A stretch of 64,000 nucleotides of DNA from Aliiroseovarius sp. (GCF_030148435.1 NZ_JASBTN010000007.1:1-64000), one strand, 5' to 3'. Shown: positions 1 to 8,612, counted from the stretch's first letter. Numbers and translations are program-made. Notes: generated by a model from the letters alone, not told the origin.

Positions 1-201
1 GCCCATGACCAGGGATATGTTACCTCAGCGGCCTATTCGCCGATCCTGGAAAGCTCGATCGGGTTGGGTTTCGTCAAAGGCGGGTTCGACCGCATGGGTG
101 AGCACCTGCGCCTTGTAAACCCCTTGGAGAGACAGGAAATCATTGTCGAAATCACCAGCCCGCATTTTGTCGATCCGGAAGGAGAGAAGCTCCGTGCATA
201 A
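1..201 (+). CDS. soxA: Sarcosine oxidase-family alpha subunit, C-terminal fragment
   Basis: The window opens inside this gene. Frame 1 is open from base 1 and ends with TAA at 199-201; the 66 visible residues begin AHDQGYVTSAAYSP and contain GLGFVKGG and SPHFVDPEGE, typical of the C-terminal barrel of the GcvT-like (aminomethyltransferase-type) domain. In this family the alpha subunit binds NAD and FAD/FMN and channels the released one-carbon unit to tetrahydrofolate. The gamma-subunit gene overlaps its end, as in soxBDAG operons. N-methylglutamate dehydrogenase (mgdABCD) is a homologous heterotetramer with the same gene order, so the fragment does not fix the substrate. Only the tail is visible. 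Confidence 0.85.
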   Translation, partial: AHDQGYVTSAAYSPILESSIGLGFVKGGFDRMGEHLRLVNPLERQEIIVEITSPHFVDPEGEKLRA

Positions 202-745
202 GTTGAAACCCATCACCCCGCTTGGGGCCGATGCCCCGCGTATCGACAGCATCGGCGGCCTGACGATCACCGAAAACACGGATATGGCGCTGGCTTCGGT
301 GACGGCCCGCCGGGGCCAGCTTCCGGCCCTGCGGGAGGCCCTCGTCCTTCCCCTGCCAGAGGTCGGGAAGTCCGCAGGCACCAGTGACTTCATCGCGTTC
401 TGGACCGGGCCAGAACAATGGATGATCTCGGCCGCGCATGACAGGCACGAGTTGCTGGCCGCAGAGCTGAAAGCCATGGTCGGGGCAAGCGCCTCGGTGG
501 TGGAACAGACCGACGCCTGGTGCCGGTTCGACGTGTCGGGACCGACCCTGGCCGACCTGTTTGAACGGCTGAGCAATATCCCCGTGCGGCGCATGGCGGC
601 CGGGGATGTCATTCGTGGCACGGTGGAGCATCTGGGCGCCTTCCTGTGGCGGGTCGCCGAGGACAGGATGGCCGTGATCGCCCCACGCTCCTCCGCGGCA
701 TCGCTCCATCATGCGCTGGCCGCTGCCGCGCGGTCGATCGCCTGA
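194..745 (+). CDS. soxG: Sarcosine oxidase-family gamma subunit
   Basis: Small subunit of a heterotetrameric N-methyl amino acid oxidase, with a GcvT-like N-terminal fold and no catalytic centre of its own. I chose the GTG at 194, because it overlaps the alpha-subunit stop by 8 bp and lies just after a GGAAGGAGAG ribosome binding site; this gives 183 aa starting MHKLKPITPLG. The ORF-track start at 143 would lie well inside soxA. Family-like stretches are FWTGPEQWM and WCRFDVSGP. Last gene of the sox-type operon; the next gene is convergent and only 3 bp away. N-methylglutamate dehydrogenase delta-type naming (mgdD) is an alternative. Confidence 0.85.
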   Translation: MHKLKPITPLGADAPRIDSIGGLTITENTDMALASVTARRGQLPALREALVLPLPEVGKSAGTSDFIAFWTGPEQWMISAAHDRHELLAAELKAMVGASASVVEQTDAWCRFDVSGPTLADLFERLSNIPVRRMAAGDVIRGTVEHLGAFLWRVAEDRMAVIAPRSSAASLHHALAAAARSIA

Positions 746-748
746 ACC

Positions 749-1756
749 TCAGTCATAGGGCAGCGCATCGCTGTCCTTGACCCGCATCGAGTTCTTCGCA
801 CGCCGGTCGCTGATCGGCGTGACCCCGTAGGTTTCGCGGTAGTGGCGCAGGAAGGTGCCCGGCGTGTCATAGCCGACCATATAGGCGACCTCGGTCACGG
901 GCGTGTTGGAATAGAGAACCAGCTGACGCGCCTGGCTCATGCGCATCTTGCGATAGTATTTCAGCGGACTCTGGCCGGTTGCCTCCTTGAAACTGCGTTC
1001 CAGCGTCCGGGTGGACAGGCCGACCACCTCGGCCACTTCGCTGATCTGCACCGGGCTTTCGATATGATCCGCGAAATGCTGGATCGCGCGTGCAACCGGT
1101 TTGGGCAGAAGATCCAGGCTTTTGCCGGTGGAATGGGCCGGGGTCTTCTGTGCCGTCGCGGCGCTGCGGATGAACGGGTGCTGGAACCAGCAGGCGACCT
1201 CGGCCATGACATCGCCGCCCAGGCGCCGTTCGATCAGGGTCAGCATGTGATCGAAAGCCGCCGAGGCGCCGGAGATGGTGGTGAACCCCCGCTCTTCGCA
1301 GACCACGGTACTGCGGACCGCTATGTCGGGAAAGGCGCTTTGGAACGCAGCCTCATAGCACCAGTGGACCGAAAGCGGCACCTCGCCGGTCAGTCCGGTG
1401 TCGGCCAGGGCGAAGACCCCGGCGCTGATTGCGCCCAGCTCTGTCCCGGACCGGCGCAGCCGTTGCAGCGCGGCGTTCGCCCGCGCGCGGTTTGCGAACC
1501 GGGCGTTCGGGCTGGCGGTGAACAGGATCAGGTCCAATGCTTCGATCTCTGCCAGAGTGCGATCCGGCGCGAATGTCACCCCGGCCGAGGAGGTCACTGC
1601 CCCGTCCCGTTCGGCGATTACAGTCCAGCGGAACGCCTCCTGCCCGGAAATCTCGTTTGCGGCCCGCAGGGGTTCGATACAGGAGGTCAGACAGGCCATC
1701 GGGAACCCCGGAAAAAGCAGGATCCCAAGGGTGAAGGGGGCGGGATTTGGGGTCAT
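749..1756 (-). CDS. GlxA-family transcriptional regulator (DJ-1/PfpI domain plus AraC HTH)
   Basis: A 335-aa DNA-binding regulator. Residues about 8-185 form a DJ-1/PfpI-like domain (LGILLFPGFPMACL), and residues about 215-320 form the AraC double helix-turn-helix (STRTLERSFKEATGQSPLKYYRK). The start is the ATG at 1756, which overlaps the stop of the upstream LysR gene (ATGA), so the two regulators are probably co-transcribed; the 346-aa ORF-track start would extend into that gene. The architecture matches the GbdR/GlxA group, some members of which control glycine betaine, dimethylglycine, sarcosine or carnitine catabolism. Convergence with the sox-type genes makes a role in N-methyl compound use plausible, but that is inference. 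Confidence 0.85.
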   Translation of the reverse strand: MTPNPAPFTLGILLFPGFPMACLTSCIEPLRAANEISGQEAFRWTVIAERDGAVTSSAGVTFAPDRTLAEIEALDLILFTASPNARFANRARANAALQRLRRSGTELGAISAGVFALADTGLTGEVPLSVHWCYEAAFQSAFPDIAVRSTVVCEERGFTTISGASAAFDHMLTLIERRLGGDVMAEVACWFQHPFIRSAATAQKTPAHSTGKSLDLLPKPVARAIQHFADHIESPVQISEVAEVVGLSTRTLERSFKEATGQSPLKYYRKMRMSQARQLVLYSNTPVTEVAYMVGYDTPGTFLRHYRETYGVTPISDRRAKNSMRVKDSDALPYD

Positions 1757-2649
1757 GAAAGCTCTCCCAATGCCATCTCGTGCGTGCATTCACGAATGCG
1801 ATCTTCCAGCAGCCGGGCGGCCGGAGACATGGTGGAATCAGCCCGGCGCAGCAGGTGAATTGTGCGTTTCGCCTGCGTATCTGCCAGCGGGCGGAAGGTC
1901 AGATTGGGTGAATATGACGCGCGAACCGCCATTTCCGGCAGGATCGTCACCCCGATTTCCGCATGCACCATGGCCAGGATCGAGGTCAGGTTGTGCGCCG
2001 ACAAAAGCGCGCGCGCGTGCAGCTCGCGGGACGGTTCGGCTCTGATTCCGGCCGACAGGCTGTTGGCGATCAGGCGTTCCCCGGCCAACTCCGCCCAGGA
2101 CACCGGCCCTGCCTCCTGCGCCAGCGGATGCGTGGGGGCGCAGATCACGCCGAACCTGTCCGACAGCAGGGGTTCGCTTTGCAGTCCGACGCCATTGTCG
2201 CCCAGGGTCGCGATGCCGATATCAACACGGTTGCGTGACAGCTCATGCAGAATCGAACTGCTGTCCATATCCCGCAACTCGATGTCCAGTTTTTTGAACT
2301 CATTGATATACCGTGAAAAAATCCGGGGAATGATGGTCCCCGCCACCGAGGGCACTGTGGCGATGCGCACATGCCCGTGCGTCGCCTTGGCATGGCCCTC
2401 GATCGCTTTCACCGTATTGTCGAACTGTTGCAGCTCCCGTTCTGCCTGTTCCAGAACGAAACTCCCCAGGGCGGTGAGCTTGTTCTTGCGGTCGGTTTCG
2501 AACAGCGGTTCGCCCAGGTGGGTTTCAAGCTGTTTCAGCATCATCGACACGGCAGAGGGGGTGCGCCCGAGCCTCTCGGCCGCGTCGCTCAGATTGCCGC
2601 TGCGGGCCACGGCCGCGAAGCCGCGTAACATCTCGATTTTCAGCGCCAT
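1753..2649 (-). CDS. LysR-family transcriptional regulator
   Basis: A 298-aa protein with an N-terminal winged HTH (RSGNLSDAAERLGRTPSAVS, residues about 16-35) and a periplasmic-binding-protein-like effector domain (residues about 90-290). It is divergent from the aldehyde dehydrogenase operon across a 111-bp AT-rich gap containing repeated TTCAA/TTGAA half-sites, the usual arrangement for a LysR protein that regulates both its own gene and its neighbour. The inducer is presumably a pathway substrate or intermediate. Its stop overlaps the start of the GlxA-type gene by 4 bp. Confidence 0.9.
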   Translation of the reverse strand: MALKIEMLRGFAAVARSGNLSDAAERLGRTPSAVSMMLKQLETHLGEPLFETDRKNKLTALGSFVLEQAERELQQFDNTVKAIEGHAKATHGHVRIATVPSVAGTIIPRIFSRYINEFKKLDIELRDMDSSSILHELSRNRVDIGIATLGDNGVGLQSEPLLSDRFGVICAPTHPLAQEAGPVSWAELAGERLIANSLSAGIRAEPSRELHARALLSAHNLTSILAMVHAEIGVTILPEMAVRASYSPNLTFRPLADTQAKRTIHLLRRADSTMSPAARLLEDRIRECTHEMALGELS

Positions 2650-2660
2650 CAGGTCACAAT

Positions 2661-2705
2661 TTCAGTTTGGTTGAAGTTTAGTTCAATTATTTGAGTTTGA
2701 TTGAA
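2661..2705. promoter_or_regulatory. Divergent operator with 10-bp phased TTCA/TTGA half-sites
   Basis: The gap between the LysR gene and the aldehyde dehydrogenase operon is strikingly AT-rich for this genome. It contains TTCA (2661), TTGAA (2671), TTCAA (2682), TTGA (2691) and TTGAA (2701), so half-sites recur about every 10 bp on one helix face. TTCA/TGAA and TTCAA/TTGA pairs make imperfect inverted repeats of LysR-box size. It is the best candidate binding region for the adjacent LysR protein. Confidence 0.6.
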
Positions 2706-2760
2706 ATGGAGCGAAGAGTCCATACCCATGGAAACGAATACCGTCTGAGGCGACATATCC

Positions 2761-4209
2761 ATGACTGATCTTCAAAAGAACCTGATTGCCGGCGAATGGC
2801 TGGCGGGCGTTGGCGAAATCGAAAACCGCAACCCGTCGGACCTGTCCGACCTGGTTGGCGTGTTTGCGCAGGCCAGCAGCGACCAGCTGGACGCCACGCT
2901 CGATCAGGCCCGTATCGCACAGCGCGAATGGGCAGCTTTCGGCCTGGAGCGCAAGCAGGCGGTTCTGATGGCGATCGGCAACGAGCTGATGGCGCGTGCC
3001 GAAGAACTGGGCACGCTTCTGTCGCGCGAAGAGGGCAAACCCTTTGCCGAGGGCAAGGGCGAAGTATATCGCGCCGGACAGTTCTTTACCTACTACGCCG
3101 CCGAATGCCTGCGCCAGCTGGGTGAAAACGCGGACAGCGTGCGCCCCGGCGTGGAAATCGACGTGCGCCGCGAAGCGGTCGGCACCGTGGCAATCATCAG
3201 CCCCTGGAACTTCCCGACCGCGACTGCTTCTTGGAAAATTGCGCCTGCGCTCTGCTACGGCAATGCGGTGGTGTGGAAACCGGCCAACGTGACGCCCGCC
3301 TCGGCCGTGGCCCTGGCCGAGATCATCAATCGGCAGGACATTCCCAAGGGCCTGTTCAGCCTGGTCATGGGCGCGGGCCGCGAGATCGGTCAGCGTCTGG
3401 TCGAAAGTCCCAAGGTGAATGCGATTTCCTTCACCGGTTCGGTGCCGGTGGGCAAGGGCATCGCCTCTGTCGCGATCCAGAACCTGACCAAGGTGCAGAT
3501 GGAGATGGGATCGAAAAACGCCTTGGCCGTGATGGATGACGCCGACCTTGATCTGGCCGTGACCCTTGCGCTGGGCGGCGCCTTCGGCGGCACCGGCCAG
3601 AAATGCACCGCGTCCTCCCGGCTCGTGGTCCACGAGGCCGTGCACGACGCCTTTGTCGAAAAACTGGTGGCCGGAACGCAAGCAATGAAAGTGGGCCACG
3701 CGCTGGAAGAGGGCACCCAGATGGGGCCTGTCGTCAGTCAGCAGCAGCTGTCCGAAAACCTGGCCTATGTCGACCTGGGCAAGTCGGAAGGCGCGGAACT
3801 TGCCTGCGGCGGCGCACAGCTCGACATGCCGACCCGTGGTTTCTACATGTCGCCGGGCGTGTTCCTGAACACCACAAATGACATGCGGATCAACCGCGAG
3901 GAAATGTTCGCTCCGCTGACCTCGGTGATCAAGGTCGGCAGCTATGACGAGGCGCTGGCCACGGTGAACGACACCAACTTCGGCCTGACCTCGGGCATCG
4001 TGACGACATCGCTGGCCCGCGCCACCCATTTCCGCCGCAACGCCCGGACCGGCGTCGTCACCGTGAACCTGCCGACCGCCGGCACCGATTATCATGTGCC
4101 CTTCGGTGGCCGGGGAGACAGCTCCTACGGGCCGCGCGAACAGGGCAAGGCGGCGGCGGAGTTCTACACTACCGTCAAGACCGCCTATATCAGCGCGGGC
4201 CCGGTCTGA
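2761..4209 (+). CDS. NAD(P)-dependent aldehyde dehydrogenase, semialdehyde type
   Basis: A complete 482-aa ALDH-superfamily enzyme that oxidises an aldehyde to a carboxylate. Visible catalytic elements are N150 (SPWNFP), the general base E248 (QMEMGSKN), the nucleophile C282 (GQKCTASSR) and the cofactor segment SFTGSVPVGKGI. The GQKCTASSR/EMGSKN pattern resembles alpha-ketoglutaric semialdehyde dehydrogenases, suggesting a dicarboxylic semialdehyde substrate. First gene of the LysR-controlled operon; its TGA overlaps the ATG of the next gene. A TGAGG motif about 10 bp upstream serves as RBS. The exact substrate cannot be read from the sequence. Confidence 0.9.
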   Translation: MTDLQKNLIAGEWLAGVGEIENRNPSDLSDLVGVFAQASSDQLDATLDQARIAQREWAAFGLERKQAVLMAIGNELMARAEELGTLLSREEGKPFAEGKGEVYRAGQFFTYYAAECLRQLGENADSVRPGVEIDVRREAVGTVAIISPWNFPTATASWKIAPALCYGNAVVWKPANVTPASAVALAEIINRQDIPKGLFSLVMGAGREIGQRLVESPKVNAISFTGSVPVGKGIASVAIQNLTKVQMEMGSKNALAVMDDADLDLAVTLALGGAFGGTGQKCTASSRLVVHEAVHDAFVEKLVAGTQAMKVGHALEEGTQMGPVVSQQQLSENLAYVDLGKSEGAELACGGAQLDMPTRGFYMSPGVFLNTTNDMRINREEMFAPLTSVIKVGSYDEALATVNDTNFGLTSGIVTTSLARATHFRRNARTGVVTVNLPTAGTDYHVPFGGRGDSSYGPREQGKAAAEFYTTVKTAYISAGPV

Positions 4210-5189
4210 TGCGTATCGACGGTCTGCAATATGCCAACTGGTCGGAAAAGATCTTCCGCCAGCTGAGAGAAGGGGGCGTGGACGCGATTCATGTCACCAT
4301 CGCCTATCACGAGAACTTTCGCGAAACGGTTCTGAACTTCGAGAAGTGGAACCGCTGGTTCGAGCAGTACCCGGACCTGATCATGAAAGGTCAATGGGCA
4401 TCTGACATCGACGTGGCCCGCGAAACCGGGCGCACGGCGGTGTTCTTCGGCTTCCAGAACCCGTCGCCCATCGAAGACGATATCGGCCTGATCGAGATCG
4501 TGCACACTCTGGGCGCGCGCTTCATGCAGTTGACCTACAACAACCAGTCGCTGCTGGCGACCGGTTGTTACGAGGCCGAGGACACCGGGCTTACCCGCAT
4601 GGGCAGGCAGGTCGTTCGCGAGATGAACCGCGTGGGGCTGGTGGTGGACATGAGCCATTCAGCGGACCGGTCGACCATCGAAGCGGCGGAGTTTTCCGCC
4701 CGCCCCATCGCCATCACCCACGCCAACCCGCATGACTGGTCGCCGGCCCTGCGCAACAAGAAGGACGCAGTCATTCGTGCGGTCATCGAAAACGGCGGCA
4801 TGTTCGGCTTTTCGGTCTATCCGCACCACCTGAAGGACAAGTCCGACTGCACGCTGGAAAGCTTCTGCGAGATGATCGCGCGCACGGCGGACAGATACGG
4901 GGTGGAGCATCTGGGGATCGGCACGGACCTCTGCCAGGACCAGCCTGACAGCATCGTCGAATGGATGCGCGTGGGGCGCTGGACCAAGGACATCGACTAT
5001 GGCGAAGGATCGAGATCCGCGCCCGGTTTCCCGGCCATGCCCCGCTGGTTCGAGGACAACCGCCATTTCGGCAACATCGAAACGGGCCTGCGCACGGTGG
5101 GCATGAGCACGACCGAGGTCGCCGCCATCATGGGCGGCAACTGGTACCGCTTCTTTGCAGAGAGCTTTGGTCCGCAAGCAGGACGCTGA
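4209..5189 (+). CDS. M19 (membrane dipeptidase)-family protein with degenerate metal site
   Basis: A 326-aa cytosolic protein of the amidohydrolase-fold M19 family, recognised from LGARFMQLTYNN, GLTRMGRQVVREMNRVGLVVDMSH, THAN and HLGIGTDL. Canonical enzymes carry DGHND at the N-terminus (two ligands); here it reads DGLQY at residues 4-8. By eye the bridging Glu aligns with Q83. The two later histidines, H150 and H171, are kept at the canonical 21-residue spacing. It is therefore either a hydrolase with altered metal use or a non-hydrolytic relative, and the default label 'dipeptidase' is doubtful. ATG overlaps the ALDH stop, so the two are translationally coupled. Confidence 0.75.
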   Translation: MRIDGLQYANWSEKIFRQLREGGVDAIHVTIAYHENFRETVLNFEKWNRWFEQYPDLIMKGQWASDIDVARETGRTAVFFGFQNPSPIEDDIGLIEIVHTLGARFMQLTYNNQSLLATGCYEAEDTGLTRMGRQVVREMNRVGLVVDMSHSADRSTIEAAEFSARPIAITHANPHDWSPALRNKKDAVIRAVIENGGMFGFSVYPHHLKDKSDCTLESFCEMIARTADRYGVEHLGIGTDLCQDQPDSIVEWMRVGRWTKDIDYGEGSRSAPGFPAMPRWFEDNRHFGNIETGLRTVGMSTTEVAAIMGGNWYRFFAESFGPQAGR

Positions 5190-5253
5190 CGGACCCGGGG
5201 GAGTGAAACTTGGCCTGAAGCGAACAGGACAGGCCATACTTAGGGAGGAATAG

Positions 5254-6798
5254 ATGACTGAAACATCTATGGAAATGAACAAGCAGAAAAGCCGCGTGAA
5301 CAAGCCGCTTTTCCTGATTTCGGGGGGCTTCATCGCGCTCTTCTGCGTGGCTGCGCTGGTCAATCTCGACGCGCTGTCGTCGGCTGTGGACTGGGGCTTC
5401 AATGTCTCGGCCACCTATTTCGGGCTCTACTGGCAGGTGCTGCTTCTGGCGACCTTCCTGATCGGGCTGGTCCTGTGCGTCCTGCCCGGTGGCAAGGCGA
5501 TCATGGGCGGGCTGGCCGCGCCCGAGTTCACCGTGTTCCAATGGGGCTCGATGATCATGTGTACGCTGTTGGCTGGCGGCGGTGTGTTCTGGGCGGCCGG
5601 TGAGCCGATTGCCCATTTCCTCTACTCCCCGCCGCTTTATGGCGCCGATGGGGGCACCGCAGAGGCCGTGAACCCGGCCATTGCGCAGAGCTTCATGCAC
5701 TGGGGCTTTTTGGCCTGGGCGATCCTGGGCTCGCTTTCGACCGTGATGCTGATGCACTACCACTATGAAAAGGGTCTGCCGCTGGCACCGCGCACGTTGC
5801 TGTACCCGCTGTTCGGCGACAAGGCGATCCACGGCCCGATCGGTCTGATTGCCGATGCCTCGTCGATCATTGCCGTGGTCGCGGGCACCGTGGGGCCGAT
5901 CGGCTTTCTCGGCCTGCAGGTCAGCTATGGCCTGTCCGACCTGTTCGGCATTCCCGACGTTTTCGCCACCCAGTTCGTGGTGATCGCGGGCCTGGTTGCG
6001 ATCTACACGGTCTCGGCCATGACCGGGTTGTCGCGCGGCATTCAGCTTCTGTCCAAGGTCAACGTGATCCTGGCCGCCGCCCTTCTGGTCTTCGTGCTGG
6101 TGGCCGGTCCGACCGGGTTCATCTTCGGCTCGTTCTTCTCGGGTTTCGGCACCTACCTGGGCAATTTCTTCCAGATGGCTCTGTATCGCGGTGACGCTGG
6201 CATCTTCGGCGAGCCGGGCTGGCTGGGCTGGTGGACGGTGTTCTTCTGGGGCTGGTTCATGGGCTACGGTCCGCTGATGGCGATGTTCATCGCCCGCGTG
6301 TCGCGCGGCCGGTCAATCCGGTCGATCATCATCATGCTGTCGCTTGTCGCCCCGATCGTGACCAACTTCTGGTTCACCATCATCGGCGGCACCGGCATCT
6401 CGATGGAACTGGCTGAAACCGGCACCATCTCGACCGCCTTCGAAGGCTTCAACCTGCCCGCCGCGCTGCTGGCGATCACCTCGAACCTGCCGATGGGTTT
6501 CCTGGTGTCGCTGCTGTTCCTGATCCTGACCACGATCTTCGTGGCCACCACCGGGGATTCGATGAGCTACGTGATTTCCGCTACCATGAGCGACGGAGAC
6601 AACCCGCCCGCCATGGTGCGCGTGTTCTGGGGCGTGGCCATGGGGGTGATGGCGGTGATCCTGATCTCGGTCGGGTCGGGCGGCGTGTCCAAGCTGCAAA
6701 GCTTCATCGTCGTGACCGCCGTTCCGGTGTCGCTGATCCTGCTGCCCTCGCTGTGGGATGCCCTGCGCATCACCCTGGCCAAGGGCAAGGAAAGCTGA
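5254..6798 (+). CDS. BCCT-family transporter (betaine/carnitine/choline type)
   Basis: A 514-aa inner-membrane secondary transporter with about 12 hydrophobic helices. The family signature runs through WWTVFFWGWFMGYGPLMAMFIARVSRGRSIR, which corresponds to the tryptophan-rich TM8 segment and the following RISRGRT-like loop. BCCT proteins import molecules with a quaternary ammonium or sulfonium group (betaines, carnitine, choline, DMSP) using sodium or proton gradients. A strong RBS (AGGGAGGA) precedes the ATG. Its place inside a catabolic operon argues for nutrient uptake rather than osmoprotection, and it is the best clue to the chemistry of the pathway. Confidence 0.9.
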   Translation: MTETSMEMNKQKSRVNKPLFLISGGFIALFCVAALVNLDALSSAVDWGFNVSATYFGLYWQVLLLATFLIGLVLCVLPGGKAIMGGLAAPEFTVFQWGSMIMCTLLAGGGVFWAAGEPIAHFLYSPPLYGADGGTAEAVNPAIAQSFMHWGFLAWAILGSLSTVMLMHYHYEKGLPLAPRTLLYPLFGDKAIHGPIGLIADASSIIAVVAGTVGPIGFLGLQVSYGLSDLFGIPDVFATQFVVIAGLVAIYTVSAMTGLSRGIQLLSKVNVILAAALLVFVLVAGPTGFIFGSFFSGFGTYLGNFFQMALYRGDAGIFGEPGWLGWWTVFFWGWFMGYGPLMAMFIARVSRGRSIRSIIIMLSLVAPIVTNFWFTIIGGTGISMELAETGTISTAFEGFNLPAALLAITSNLPMGFLVSLLFLILTTIFVATTGDSMSYVISATMSDGDNPPAMVRVFWGVAMGVMAVILISVGSGGVSKLQSFIVVTAVPVSLILLPSLWDALRITLAKGKES

Positions 6799-6805
6799 AC
6801 AACCT

Positions 6806-6829
6806 GCCGGGCGTCCCTGGGCGCCCGGC
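6806..6829 (+). other. Intra-operon hairpin after the BCCT gene
   Basis: GCCGGGCG and CGCCCGGC form a perfect 8-bp stem with an 8-base loop, 7 bp after the transporter stop. No T-run follows, so a complete intrinsic terminator is unlikely. It could stabilise the upstream mRNA or cause partial attenuation before the downstream genes. Confidence 0.5.
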
Positions 6830-6908
6830 ATCCGCCCCGATTGCATCGCCCGACCTGTTCACCCACTTTCGGGCCTTCTGAACGTCCTGACTGCAAAGGC
6901 TGACCAGA

Positions 6909-8612
6909 ATGACCGACATTCTCTGCCGCGACCCGAACACCGTAATGCGCCTTCAGCGCCTGGGGTCCATCCACCAATCCCGCCTGTCCTTCATGCGCCT
7001 GTTGACCCGTCGCCTGGCCCGCGAGGGCTGGCGTTTCCAACAGACCGCCTTCGAGGTGAACGACAAGGGCGAGGGCCACGCGGTCTATACCGCTCATGGG
7101 CCCGACCGTGCCTATTCCCTGATCGCCTATGCCCATGACCTGCCGGCCGAAAAACGCTCGGACCGGGTCATTGCGGACGCCTGGGATGCCACGTTCACCC
7201 TGTTCGACGGGGTGCCGACTGCTGCCGACATCGAACGCCTGTCGCACAATATCCCGGTGCAGGAAGCGGGGCGCGTGACCGGCACGGAACTGTCGGTGTC
7301 GCGTGCCAACCGTTCGGTGCGCCTGTGGGAACACGTGGTCAGCGAACTGGCCGCCGGGCGCCAGCCTGATGCGGCCCAGATCGAGGCCGTGGGCTACCTG
7401 ATGCGCACAACCGCCGTCTATGGGTCCGGCAAGCTTGGCGCGGCGGATCGCGAGATGATCGCCGACCGTGCCGAATTCCGCGCACCTTTCCAGGTCGAGA
7501 TGCTGTCGGTTTACCTGACCCGCTGGTTCGTGCTGGATCTGGTGCAGCACATGGCCAACCTGCGTGCCGCCGCTGCGGGTGCCGAGGCCGCGCAGCTGTC
7601 GCCTGAGCTGGCCCGGTCCATGGGTATCGGCAACTCGACGGGTTTGGGCATGGCGCCCTTCCTGCTGAACCACCCGGTGCTGTTCAACAACTGGGTCGCC
7701 GCGCGCGAAAACGCCATTCGCGCCGTGCGCAACCTGGCCAAGGCCAGCGCCGACGAAGTTGCCCTGTTCCGTGAACTTGTGGATCGTAGCAAGCTCTCGA
7801 TCGCAGCCTGGCACAGCGAACACCCGATCCAGATCGAAAAACTTGGCGACCTGCGCGCGGATGTGGCCAAGCTGGATACCTACCTGGCGCAGCATGGTCT
7901 GACCGGTGCGCAGCCCTGGGACGTCCTCTACAGCTGGGCTGAACAGGCGCTGTCTCTGGAAGGGCAGGAATGGATCGCCTCGCTGATCCTGGAACCCTAC
8001 GGCGCGCTGGTCGATGGGTTTGCCGAGGAGATGGCCGCCGACAATACCGCCACCTTCCGCATTGCCGGGGCGATGAGCATCGGCGATCTGCGCGCGCTGC
8101 TCAAGGATGTCTACGCCTGGGCCATCGACATCGACTGGCAGGCGCCCGAGAACCGCGCCCGCGCCTGGTATGTCTCGGAAGAGAAGCTTGAACCGCGCCT
8201 GGGCGAACGGTTCGAAGAGCCGATCGAGGAATATGAACAGCCCCTGGCGCCGGGTCGTGATGCTGCGCAGCTATACCAGGCGCTGGCCCACTGGCCGGAC
8301 GAGGCACAGGTGGCCGAGTTCCTGCTGCGCCACCCCGAACACCGCCATGTTCTGCGCCGCGCCCAGATCGTGGGCCGCGCCCCTTACGCCGAGATCCGCG
8401 ACAATACGATCTCGGACCGGGTTCTGCCGATCGACATGCTGCGCTGCAAGCTGGCCTTTTTCGGTGCCACGCAGTTCGACCCTCGGTCGGACCGCTGGGT
8501 GCGCATCTGCATGTATGGAAACGCCCCGCTGCCAACCGAACTGACCGTCGAGAATGCCGATTTCTGGGTCTTTCCCGATCAGGAAACCGTGCTTGAGGAG
8601 ACCGGAGCATGA
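6909..8612 (+). CDS. Protein of unknown function, 567 aa, in the betaine-type operon
   Basis: I do not recognise a named family. The protein is soluble in appearance, with no signal peptide or membrane helix, and mostly helical. Distinctive stretches are RLGSIHQSRLSFMRLLTRRL (N-terminus), GHAVYTAHGPDRAYSLIAY, SRANRSVRLWEHVVSEL, STGLGMAPFLLNHP and RICMYGNAPLPTEL (C-terminus). Many Arg, His and Trp residues suggest a catalytic or nucleic-acid-independent ligand role, but no known motif is present. Its stop overlaps the ATG of the DUF3726 gene (ATGA), which implies coupled translation and perhaps a complex. Context makes it a candidate for an unassigned step in catabolism of the BCCT substrate. 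Confidence 0.85.
   Translation: MTDILCRDPNTVMRLQRLGSIHQSRLSFMRLLTRRLAREGWRFQQTAFEVNDKGEGHAVYTAHGPDRAYSLIAYAHDLPAEKRSDRVIADAWDATFTLFDGVPTAADIERLSHNIPVQEAGRVTGTELSVSRANRSVRLWEHVVSELAAGRQPDAAQIEAVGYLMRTTAVYGSGKLGAADREMIADRAEFRAPFQVEMLSVYLTRWFVLDLVQHMANLRAAAAGAEAAQLSPELARSMGIGNSTGLGMAPFLLNHPVLFNNWVAARENAIRAVRNLAKASADEVALFRELVDRSKLSIAAWHSEHPIQIEKLGDLRADVAKLDTYLAQHGLTGAQPWDVLYSWAEQALSLEGQEWIASLILEPYGALVDGFAEEMAADNTATFRIAGAMSIGDLRALLKDVYAWAIDIDWQAPENRARAWYVSEEKLEPRLGERFEEPIEEYEQPLAPGRDAAQLYQALAHWPDEAQVAEFLLRHPEHRHVLRRAQIVGRAPYAEIRDNTISDRVLPIDMLRCKLAFFGATQFDPRSDRWVRICMYGNAPLPTELTVENADFWVFPDQETVLEETGA

Noticed and set aside
2683-4095. 470-aa minus-strand ORF opposite the aldehyde dehydrogenase
   Set aside because: The plus strand encodes a complete ALDH with all catalytic residues; the minus frame is a shadow.
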